Part shown: piece after piece, positions 26,906 to 34,195 of the stretch
Position numbering within the stretch: position 1 is the first letter of the stretch
Layout of the letters: each line of letters opens with the position of its first letter
Source of the DNA: Actinotalea sp. Marseille-Q4924
Lineage (GTDB): Bacteria > Actinomycetota > Actinomycetes > Actinomycetales > Cellulomonadaceae
Direction of reading: 5' to 3'
Assembly (NCBI RefSeq): GCF_916618755.1
Contig: NZ_CAKAKB010000006.1
Coordinates: forward strand, 341,113 to 405,112
Length of the DNA stretch: 64,000 bases
Notes under the pieces: model-generated
Told to the model about the DNA's origin: nothing
The model's input: the letters and a program-made list of their open reading frames with translations, nothing else
Database searches by the model: none
Position numbers and translations under genes: made by a program

Positions 26906-27796
26906 TCAGACCGCGACGTGCTGCCGCGCCGCGGGCGCGACGAGCGCGTCGTGCTGCGGCGAGCGCTGCGTCGGCACGTGCGCGACCGTCGTGACCGTGG
27001 TCGACGACACCGCGCGCGCGGCCACCTGCGCGAAGTACGCCCGACGACGACGCTCCGCGACGCCGGCGGGACGGTCCGCGACGGGCACGAGCTCAGGGTC
27101 GAGGCTGGCGTTGATGCCGTCCTTGAGGAGTCCGAGCGCCTCGGTGCGGAGCTGGCTGATGCGCGACTGCGTCACGCCCAGCTCGTCCGCCAGGTCCGAG
27201 ACGGGCCGGTCGTGGAAGAAGAGCTGCTCGACGACGTAACGGAGCCGCTCGGGCAGGGCGGCCACACCGGCACCGAGGAACTGCAGGCGCTCGTTCACGA
27301 GGAGGCTCTCCTCCGGACCCATGGTCGTCGTCGCGACGGTGTCGGCGATGGAGCCGTCGAACCCCTCGATCGAGAGGACCCGCGTCTCCGCGGCACCGCG
27401 CGCCACGTCGACCTCCTCGACGGCGACTCCCATGGCCTCGGCGAGCTCGTTCCGCGACGGCGTCCGCCCCAGGGTGCCGGTGAGCTCGTCCGTGAGGGTG
27501 GTGATACGCCGCGCCCGCTGCCGAGCGCCGCGGGAGACCCAGTCCATCGAGCGCAGCTCGTCCACCAGCGCGCCCCGGATGCGCAGCGCCGCGTACCGGG
27601 CGAAGGGGACCCCGGTCGACTCGTCGAAGGAGCGGGCGGCGCGGACGAGAGCGAGGTGGCCGGCCGAGACGAGGTCGCTCCGCGAGACGTAGCTCGGCAC
27701 GCGGGCGAGCATCGCGTTCACGTGGTAGCCGACGAGCGCGAGGTTCTCGGTCACGAGAACGTTCGTCGGGTGCTGGGTCGCTGCCGTGGGAGCCAT
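26906..27796 (-). CDS. fliA: RNA polymerase sigma factor, FliA/WhiG (sigma-28) type
   Basis: 296 residues. Region 2 (DLVSAGHLALVRAARSFDES, then PFARYAALRIRGALVDELRS and WVSRGAR) and region 4 (LPERLRYVVEQLFFHDRPVS, then ELGVTQSRISQLRTEAL) are characteristic of the FliA/WhiG group. A flagellar role is favoured by the divergent flgN gene. The last ~65 residues after region 4 (VPVADRPAGVAERRRRAYF onward) are an unusual extension. The ATG is preceded by a sigma-28-like promoter with the -10 element 7 nt away, implying a leaderless, self-activated transcript. No anti-sigma FlgM is recognised. Confidence 0.88.
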   Translation of the reverse strand: MAPTAATQHPTNVLVTENLALVGYHVNAMLARVPSYVSRSDLVSAGHLALVRAARSFDESTGVPFARYAALRIRGALVDELRSMDWVSRGARQRARRITTLTDELTGTLGRTPSRNELAEAMGVAVEEVDVARGAAETRVLSIEGFDGSIADTVATTTMGPEESLLVNERLQFLGAGVAALPERLRYVVEQLFFHDRPVSDLADELGVTQSRISQLRTEALGLLKDGINASLDPELVPVADRPAGVAERRRRAYFAQVAARAVSSTTVTTVAHVPTQRSPQHDALVAPAARQHVAV

Positions 27797-27803
27797 GGAC
27801 CGG

Positions 27804-27832
27804 TTTTCGGGGTGGATGAGCCCCCGCTTGAG
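27804..27832 (-). promoter_or_regulatory. Sigma-28-like promoter of fliA (autoregulation)
   Basis: CTCAAG (27827-27832), 15-nt spacer, CCCGAAAA (27804-27811), then 7 nt to the ATG. It shares sequence and spacing with the c-di-GMP riboswitch promoter. Confidence 0.55.
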
Positions 27833-27968
27833 GCGCAGCAGAGGGTGAATGCTGCCTAGCGGCGCTCACCCGATCGAATGACATCGGTGCAGTTCAGCGA
27901 CCTTGTCCGCGGTTGTCTGGAACCGTCCGATTTTGAATACGGACACAACGGATGGGTCGGGAACTTGA

Positions 27969-27984
27969 CGTGATCTTTATCACA
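27969..27984. promoter_or_regulatory. CRP/GlxR-like binding site
   Basis: CGTGATCTTTATCACA matches the TGTGA-N6-TCACA consensus at 9 of 10 positions and lies in the AT-rich part (27900-27990) of the 337-bp fliA-flgN intergenic region. This region also holds the inverted pair GTCCG...CGGAC (about 27926-27945). A cAMP-type regulator may control motility genes here. Confidence 0.5.
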
Positions 27985-28133
27985 ATCGCCGCTGTACCCC
28001 GTTCGGACCACGTGGTGGACAGGCACGACGCCCCAGGCACAGCTGCGAACCCATCACATGCCGCTGCGCGCGTCCGATGAGTCCTCGTGACCGGGAAGGT
28101 CGAGGGCCCGGTCCAGGACGAGGGGGATCGTCG

Positions 28134-28622
28134 ATGGCGTTGAACGAGCTGTCCGCCGCGCTGTGGCGCGAGCGCCGGCTCCTCGAGCTGCTGCTGTTCA
28201 AGCTCGACGAGCAACGCCTCGTCCTCGTCGACGGGCGCACGCAGTGGCTCGAGTACACGACCGACGAGATCGAGAGCGTCCTCGAGAAGGTGCGGGGCGC
28301 GGAGCTCGGCGTAGCCGTCGAGGTGCAGGACGCTGCTCTGGCGCTCGACCTGGATCCGGACTGCAGCCTGGCCGACCTCGCGGAGGCGGCACCCGCACCG
28401 TGGGACGACCTCCTCCACGACCACCGGCGCGCCGTCGTCGGGCTGGTCGAGGAGATCCGAGCCCTGCGCGAGACCAACAGTGGGCTGCTCACGACGTCGC
28501 ACCGCTCCGTCCAGGAGGCGCTCACGGCCCTGGAGGACGCGGTGGGCACGGACGACGCGACCGACGACGCGACGGACGGCCCCGCCGACGGCAGCGCTCA
28601 CGTGCTCGACCGGACCCGGTGA
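28134..28622 (+). CDS. flgN: FlgN-like flagellar export chaperone
   Basis: 162 residues, all helical. LSAALWRERRLLELLLFKLD followed by EYTTDEIESVLEKVRGAELG and LLHDHRRAVVGLVEEI, with a late TNSGLLTTSHRSVQEALTAL segment, matches FlgN, the chaperone of hook-filament junction proteins FlgK and FlgL. Its client genes are not adjacent here, which is unusual. The ATG has GAGGGGG about 6 nt upstream. It is divergent from fliA. Confidence 0.8.
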   Translation: MALNELSAALWRERRLLELLLFKLDEQRLVLVDGRTQWLEYTTDEIESVLEKVRGAELGVAVEVQDAALALDLDPDCSLADLAEAAPAPWDDLLHDHRRAVVGLVEEIRALRETNSGLLTTSHRSVQEALTALEDAVGTDDATDDATDGPADGSAHVLDRTR

Positions 28623-28629
28623 GGCGGCG

Positions 28630-28920
28630 GTGAGCACCCCGCGTCGCTCCGGCCCTGAGGCGGCCGTGGGCACCTCGCCCCGCTCCGGCACGCTCGATCG
28701 TGGGCACCGCAGGGCGTCCGCGGTCCTCGCGGCGGTGGACGAGCTCGTCGAGGACCTCGGTCGCGCCTCGGGTTCCAGCGCGACCGCAGGGCCGACCGAG
28801 GAGGACGCCGAGCTTGCGTCCGTCGTCCTCGAGCTACGCCATCAGGAGGCGCTCCACCGCGCCGCCCTCGAGGTGACGGACCGGTTGCTGCCGTCGAGCC
28901 TGCTCGCGCTGATCCGGTAG
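28630..28920 (+). CDS. Hypothetical protein (96 aa), FlgL-tail-like C-terminus
   Basis: GTG start 8 nt after flgN. The N-terminus has an internal repeat (TPRRSGPEA and TSPRSG); a helical middle follows. The C-terminus, ALHRAALEVTDRLLPSSLLALIR, resembles the end of FlgL-type hook-associated proteins (AALA.TARV.QPSLLDFLR), though similarity is short. It could be a small conserved motility protein, or a remnant left after deletion of flgK-flgL. The function is unknown. Confidence 0.5.
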   Translation: MSTPRRSGPEAAVGTSPRSGTLDRGHRRASAVLAAVDELVEDLGRASGSSATAGPTEEDAELASVVLELRHQEALHRAALEVTDRLLPSSLLALIR

Positions 28921-28975
28921 GACTGCGCGCGCGGCCCCGACCGAAACCGCCCCGCGACGACGGCGCAGTCGGGGC
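28921..28975. terminator. Competing inverted repeats between convergent genes
   Basis: GACTGCGC (28921-28928) with GCGCAGTC (28963-28970), or GCCCCGAC (28934-28941) with GTCGGGGC (28968-28975). Either could terminate the flgN unit. Confidence 0.45.
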
Positions 28976-28999
28976 GTGCCCGTCGGCTCCGCCGTGGCC

Positions 29000-30015
29000 T
29001 CAGGCGACGCGGGTCGGCGGCACCTGCGTCTTTCCCGGGTCGCGCTCGGCGAGGTGCCCGACCGCGTCGTCGATCGCCGCCATGACGTACTCGTCGAGCT
29101 CGATGCCCGACGCGCGCACGTTGTCGCGCACCTGCTCGGGCCGGGACGCGCCGATGATCGCCGACGCGACGTTCGGGTTCTGGAGCACCCAGGCGATCGC
29201 CAGCTGCGCCATCGTGATGCCCAGGTCGTCGGCGATCGGCTTGAGGGCCTGGACCCCTGTCAGCACCTCGTCGTTCATGAACCGCTTGATCATGTCCGCG
29301 CCGCCCTTCTCGTCGGCGGCGCGGCTCCCCTCGGGCACCGACTGCCCGGGCTGGTACTTGCCGGTCAGCACGCCCTGGGCCACGGGCGACCACACGATCT
29401 GCGACACGCCGACCTCCTCGGACGCCGGCACCACCTCTGCCTCGATGACGCGCCACAGCATCGAGTACTGCGGCTGGTTCGAGATGAGCTGGATGCCCAG
29501 CTCCTGCGCCAGCGCGTGCCCGGCCCGGATCTGGTCCGCCGTCCACTCGCTCACGCCGATGTACAAGGCCTTGCCCTGCCGGACGACGTCGGCGAACGCC
29601 TGCATCGTCTCCTCGAGCGGCGTCTCGACGTCGTACCGGTGGGCCTGGTACAGGTCGACGTAGTCGGTGCCCAGTCGGTGCCCAGTCGGCGCAGGGAGCC
29701 GTGGACCGACTCCATGATGTGCTTGCGGGACAGCCCGGTGTCGTTGGGGCCCTTCGGGCCCGTCGGCCAGTAGACCTTGGTGAAGATCTCGAGCGACTCC
29801 CGACGCTCCCCCCGGAGGGCGTCGCCGAGCACCTCCTCCGCGACCGTGTTCGCGTAGACGTCCGCGGTGTCGAACGTGCTGATCCCGGCCTCGAGCGCCG
29901 CGCGGACGCACTCGACGGCCGTCTCGTTCTCCACCTGGGAGCCGTGCGTGAGCCAGTTCCCGTAGGTGATCTCGGAGATCTTCAGGCCGCTGTTGCCGAG
30001 GTACCGGTGCTGCAT
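29000..30015 (-). pseudogene. Aldo/keto reductase, frameshifted by an 11-bp duplication
   Basis: Two overlapping frames together encode an AKR of about 334 residues. The 5' frame (from ATG 30015, AGGAG 7 nt upstream) carries [19 protein letters not shown] and catalytic Asp/Tyr in FDTADVYAN, reading to LRRLGTDW. The 3' frame resumes with [16 protein letters not shown] and continues through [13 protein letters not shown] to the end (PPTRVA). The switch is at a tandem duplication of 11 bp; removing one copy restores a full-length Kv-beta-like AKR. As sequenced it would stop early in the second half. It may be inactive, phase variable, or an assembly error. Confidence 0.82.
29664..29685. repeat. 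11-bp tandem duplication causing the frameshift
   Basis: TCGGTGCCCAG occurs at 29664-29674 and 29675-29685, followed by the related TCGGCGCAG. The duplicated length is not a multiple of three. Confidence 0.95.
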
Positions 30016-30153
30016 GGTTCGCTCCTGCGCGTCGTCGTTCGGGTGGCGGTGCGGGGTGGCCGCGGGCTGCCGTTCAGGCCGATTCGACCACACGGCGCCG
30101 ACACGCGCCGTCGATCGAGAGACGGAGCGGCTGCCGGCCGGCGTCGCGGTCGG

Positions 30154-30318
30154 TCAGCGCTGCGGAGTGACGGTGCCCGGGACGGCGCAGACGTCGCCCA
30201 CGCACCCCGGCCCGTCGCCGCCGAGCAGCTGGAAGCGCGGCGCCGGTGACTCGGCCTCGTCCGGAGGCGTCGTCGGCCAGGCGTCGACGTCGATCACGGC
30301 GTCCGCTCCCTCGCTCAT
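30154..30318 (-). CDS. Small protein (54 aa) coupled to the DsbA-family gene
   Basis: ATG 30318 overlaps the stop of the DsbA-family gene as ATGA. The product starts MSEGADAVIDVDAWPTTPPD and contains GPGCVGDVCAVPG, a pair of cysteines spaced CxxxC, near the C-terminus. There is no signal peptide or membrane segment. I do not recognise a family. The overlap and the paired cysteines suggest it could be a redox partner or metal-binding helper of the upstream enzyme, but this is inference. Confidence 0.5.
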   Translation of the reverse strand: MSEGADAVIDVDAWPTTPPDEAESPAPRFQLLGGDGPGCVGDVCAVPGTVTPQR

Positions 30319-31001
30319 GCCCGCGCTCCACCCGTGCCCGCACCCTGCCGGTCCGCCGTGACCTGGGCGAGGGCCTGGGCGAAGACCTCCGCGTCCTGCG
30401 CACCGGACACGCCGTAGCGCCCGTCGAGGACGTAGAACGGCACGCCGGAGATGCCGTAGGCGCGCGCCTGGGCGAAGTCCTGCTCGACCGCGTCCGCGTA
30501 GCGGCGGTCCGCCAGGGCGGCACGGACCTCGTCCGGGTCGAGGCCGACCTCGGCGGCGAGCTCCGTCAGCTCCTCGGCGCGACCGACGTGGCGACCCTCC
30601 ACGAAGTACGCGCGGAACAGCCGCTCGACCATCGCGCCCTGCAGGCCGTGCGCGGCAGCGAGGTGCAGCAGCTCGTGCGCCCGGAGCGTCGTCGTGTGCT
30701 GGGCAGCGTCGAAGTCGTAGCTCAGCCCCTCGGCGGCGGCGATGTCGGTGACCTGGACGAGCATGCGCTCCACCTGGTCGGCCGGCATGCCCTTGTGGCG
30801 GGCGAGGAAGTCCGCGACGGTGCCGCCGAAGTCCTCGGGCGTGTCCGGCGAGAGCAGGAACGAGTGGTACGTGACCTCGACCTCGAGGTCGCCGCCCTGC
30901 TCGCGGTAGCGCTCGACGCCCCGCTCGAAGCGACGCTTGCCGATGTAGCACCAGGGGCACACGACGTCGGACCAGACGTCCACGGAGATCACAGCGCTCA
31001 T
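30315..31001 (-). CDS. DsbA family oxidoreductase (FrnE/HCCA isomerase-like)
   Basis: 228 residues with a thioredoxin fold and an N-terminal active site VCPWCYIGKRR (CxxC). The body (LLSPDTPEDFG, HELLHLAAAHGLQGAMVERL, FAQARAYGISGVPFYVLDGRYGVSGAQ) matches the FrnE-like branch of DsbA, cytoplasmic proteins related to 2-hydroxychromene-2-carboxylate isomerase. The cis-Pro is in GVPFYV. No signal peptide, so it is cytosolic, possibly a thiol-disulfide oxidoreductase linked to oxidative stress. It is translationally coupled to the 54-residue gene. Confidence 0.9.
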   Translation of the reverse strand: MSAVISVDVWSDVVCPWCYIGKRRFERGVERYREQGGDLEVEVTYHSFLLSPDTPEDFGGTVADFLARHKGMPADQVERMLVQVTDIAAAEGLSYDFDAAQHTTTLRAHELLHLAAAHGLQGAMVERLFRAYFVEGRHVGRAEELTELAAEVGLDPDEVRAALADRRYADAVEQDFAQARAYGISGVPFYVLDGRYGVSGAQDAEVFAQALAQVTADRQGAGTGGARA

Positions 31002-31122
31002 GTCACGGTCGAACCGCGGCGGCGCGCCCGGCATTCCGTCGTGCGTGGTGAGGCGGCTCTCCTCCGGTCGCCGCCCGGATGTCGTCGCGGACCGTGTCGG
31101 ACCGCGCTGCTTCACTGGGGAG

Positions 31123-32238
31123 ATGCCCGACCGCCCACCGCCGACGACGGCGCACGACGTCGCCCTCCTGAGGCTGGTCGCCCAGCGCCTGGCCGGACCG
31201 CGCGCCGGCACGCCGCGCGAGGCGGTGGCCCACCTCACCGCCGTGCAGAGCCAGGACCTGCCCGGAGCACTGCGGTCGGTGGCCCTGCGGACGGGCAGCA
31301 CCGTCGCGGACGTCGTCCGGGCTGTGGACGGCGGCGAGGTCGTGCGCACGTGGCCGATGCGCGGGACGCTCCATCTCGTCGACTCGCGGGACGCGCTCTG
31401 GATGGTGCCGCTCATGGCCGGACGGCCCCGTGCCGCTGCGGCGCAGCGACGGGGTCAGCTGGGACTCACGGACGAGCACGTCGAGAAGGCCGGGGTCGTG
31501 CTCACGGCGGCGCTCACCGGTGGTGCAGGCCTGAGCCGCCAGGAGGTGCTGGCGCTGTGGACGGACGCCGGTCTGCCGACGGCGCAGGGCGCCGGCTACC
31601 ACCTGCTCGCCTTCCTCGCCCAGACCGGCGTCGTGTGCCTCGGGCCGTTCCGCGCCGGTGAGCAGGTGTTCGTCCTCACGGCGGAGTGGGTCCGGGACCC
31701 GCGTGTCCTCGGGCGGGACTTGGACGAGGAGGAGGCGCTCGCGGAGATCGCGCTCCGCTACGCGCAGGGCCACGGTCCGTCGAGCGTCCAGGACCTGGCG
31801 CGCTGGACCGGCCTGCCGCTCGGCCACGTGCGACGTGGGCTGGCGTCCGTGGCGGAGCAGCTGTCGACGCTCGAGCTGGACGGTCGAGTGCTGCACGTCG
31901 CGCCGGAGCTGCTCGACGCCTTCCCGGCGCACCGTGAGGACGCGCGTCGGACCATGCTTCTGCCGGGCTTCGACGAGATCGTGCTCGGCTATGCCGACCG
32001 GTCCGTGACCGTGGCGCCCGAGCACGCGGACCGGATCGTCCCCGGGGGGAACGGCGTGTTCCGGCCCACCGTCCTCCACGACGGCCGTGCCGTCGGCGTG
32101 TGGCGGGTCGTGGGGTCGGGGAAGCGGCGGCGCGTGGAGGCGGAGCCGTTCGGCCGGTGGCCGCGTGGGGTGGCGGCGGAGGTCGAGCGGCTCGGGGCGT
32201 CGGTCGTCGACGAGGGGGCAGCGACAGGCGGAGGGTGA
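31123..32238 (+). CDS. Winged-helix DNA-binding protein, AlkZ/YcaQ-like (HTH_42)
   Basis: 371 residues. The family (HTH_42) comprises winged-helix proteins including DNA glycosylases AlkZ/AlkX that unhook cross-links and remove alkylated bases. The diagnostic QSQD motif (TAVQSQDLPGALRSVALR, near residue 40) carries the two catalytic-region glutamines, and three winged-helix modules follow. The C-terminus ends MLLPGFDEIVLGYADRSVTV and FRPTVLHDGRAVGVWR, as in the family. ATG 31123 has TTCACT 6 nt upstream. Glycosylase activity is inferred. Confidence 0.85.
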   Translation: MPDRPPPTTAHDVALLRLVAQRLAGPRAGTPREAVAHLTAVQSQDLPGALRSVALRTGSTVADVVRAVDGGEVVRTWPMRGTLHLVDSRDALWMVPLMAGRPRAAAAQRRGQLGLTDEHVEKAGVVLTAALTGGAGLSRQEVLALWTDAGLPTAQGAGYHLLAFLAQTGVVCLGPFRAGEQVFVLTAEWVRDPRVLGRDLDEEEALAEIALRYAQGHGPSSVQDLARWTGLPLGHVRRGLASVAEQLSTLELDGRVLHVAPELLDAFPAHREDARRTMLLPGFDEIVLGYADRSVTVAPEHADRIVPGGNGVFRPTVLHDGRAVGVWRVVGSGKRRRVEAEPFGRWPRGVAAEVERLGASVVDEGAATGGG

Positions 32239-32390
32239 CGAGGAACGAGGCGACGTGATGCGCCTCTCGAATCACCCGAGTCCGCGACCTCGCCTGGCGC
32301 CATGGGCTTCGAACGATGAAGGGCCATGGGTTGCGGGGCTTCCTCCACAGCATCGCGGTCCTTGGTCCCGTCCGTGTCGGTGCCTCGTTC

Positions 32391-32403
32391 TAGTGTCGTA
32401 CAC
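32391..32403 (+). promoter_or_regulatory. Leaderless promoter of the HNH gene
   Basis: TAGTGT (32391-32396), 7 nt, then ATG 32404. No ribosome binding site. Confidence 0.4.
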
Positions 32404-34154
32404 ATGTTCGATGGCGTGGTGGTGGAGCGGACGGCGCAGGACGACGTCGCCGCGGCGCTGGCGATCGCGCGGTCGCGGGCGGGCCGGTCGATCCCGGCGC
32501 AGGACGTGGCGGTGCGGTGGGCGTTGAACCACCCCCACGCGGCCCGGTTCGCGGCTGCGGTCCCCGGTCCGGGGCTGGCCGGGATGGTGCAGGAGGTCGC
32601 GGTCGCCGACGCCCCCAGCGAGGACCTGCTGGAGGTGGTCGCGGCGTGGGACCGGCTGGCCGGGTGGGTGGTGGCCGGTCAGGCCAGGGTGCTGCAGGAG
32701 CTGCACCGCCGGGCGGTGGGGTCCACGTGGGCGGTCAAGGGCCTGCGGGACGAGGTCGCCGGGACCCTGGCCGCGTCGGGGCGGGCCGCGCAGGTCCTGC
32801 TGGACCGGGCCGTGGAGCTCGGTCACGCCCCGGAGGTCCACGACGCGTTGGCGCTCGGGGTGGTGTCGGTGCGCAAGGCGGACGTGCTGCTGCGCGAGAC
32901 CGGGTCCCTGACCGGCCAGGAGGCCCGGGCGGTGCACACCGAGGTGCTGGACCGGGCGCACGAGCTGACCGCACCCCAGGTCGGTGCCGCCGCCCGACGG
33001 GCGGTGCTGCAGGTGGACCCCGACGCCGCCGAGCACCGCCACCACCAAGCGGTGCGGGACCGGTGCGTGGTGCTCGAACCCGCGCCGGACTGCATGGCCA
33101 CGCTGCGGGCGTACCTGCCGGCGGGGGACGCGGTGCGGGTCATGCACGCCCTGGACACCGTCGCCACCACCGCCGCCCCGGAGGACCCCCGCGGTGTGGA
33201 CGCGCGCCGCGCGGACGCCCTCGTCGACGTCCTGGGTTCGGTCCTGGACGGTACGACCGACGACCTGGGCGCGCTGCTCACCGGCCGCGGCGGCCCGGGC
33301 GCCGACGCACGCGACAGCGCGGGCGCGGGCGCGGGCGGGGGTGCCGGTACCGGTGCCGGTGTGCGGTCCTCACGGCGGCGCCGGCGCCGCCCGGTCAAGC
33401 TCGCGATCACCGTCACCGCGGACGCGCTGGCCGGGGCGACCTGGACCCCGGCATGGCTGGACCGGTACGGGCCGGTCCTGCCCTCCCTGGCCCGCCACCT
33501 GGCCGCGGAGGCGACCTGGCACTTCCAACGCACCGACCCCGCCACCGGGGAGGCCCTGGAACAACCCGGCAGCCGCTACCGCCCCCCGGACGCCCTGCGT
33601 GAGGCGATCATCGCCGCGACGTCACCTGCACCTTCCCCGGCTGCCGCACCCCCGCCCACACCTGCGACCTGGACCACACCATCGCCTTCGACGACACCCG
33701 CGACGCGGCCGGGCAGACCCGACGGTCCAACCTCGCCGCCCTGTGCCGCCACCACCACCAGCTCAAGACCCACGCCGGATGGACACCCCACCGCGACCCC
33801 GCGACCGGAGTCACGACGTGGACCTCACCGACCGGTAAGCCGTACACCCGCAACCCCGTCGCTGCGCCGAGCGAGGTCCGACCCGACCAGAACCGACCGA
33901 GCCAGAGCCCACCCAGCGAGACGAGACCGACCCACACCGCACGGAGCGATACCCGACCCAGCGACACCGGATCGACCGCACCGGAACCACCCCGCACGGG
34001 CAGACCGAGACACAGACTCGGGACGGGCACACCCAGCGACGAAACGGCGACGGTCGATGACGACCCAGCCGGCCGCAACACAGGCAACCCACTGCGCCCC
34101 GGCGACACGGCGGAGCCCCCCGGCACCGCCCGCAACGGCGAACCGCCGTTCTGA
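32404..34154 (+). pseudogene. DUF222-HNH endonuclease, frameshifted before the HNH domain
   Basis: The N-terminal ~400 residues form a DUF222 region (MVQEVAVADAPSEDLLEVVA, LGVVSVRKADVLLRETGSL). At about 33614 the frame is lost: a one-base deletion (probably one C of GCCCGC) puts the HNH nuclease domain out of frame. In the other frame the domain is complete: DVTCTFPGCRTPAHTCDLDH, then SNLAALCRHHHQLKTH, and GWTPHRDPATGVTTW. That frame ends at 34152-34154. In the ORF as read, translation continues into a low-complexity Arg/Pro/Thr tail to 34284. These DUF222-HNH (REP13E12-like) genes are common repeated elements in actinobacteria. It could be a real inactivation or a sequencing error. Confidence 0.8.
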
Positions 34155-34195
34155 GGGCGCCCAACGATGGCGCGCGCAGCACGAACGACCGCGCC

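Noticed and set aside
29551..30093. Two separate genes at the aldo/keto reductase locus
   Set aside because: The two frames carry complementary halves of one AKR and join at an 11-bp duplication, so one frameshifted gene explains both.
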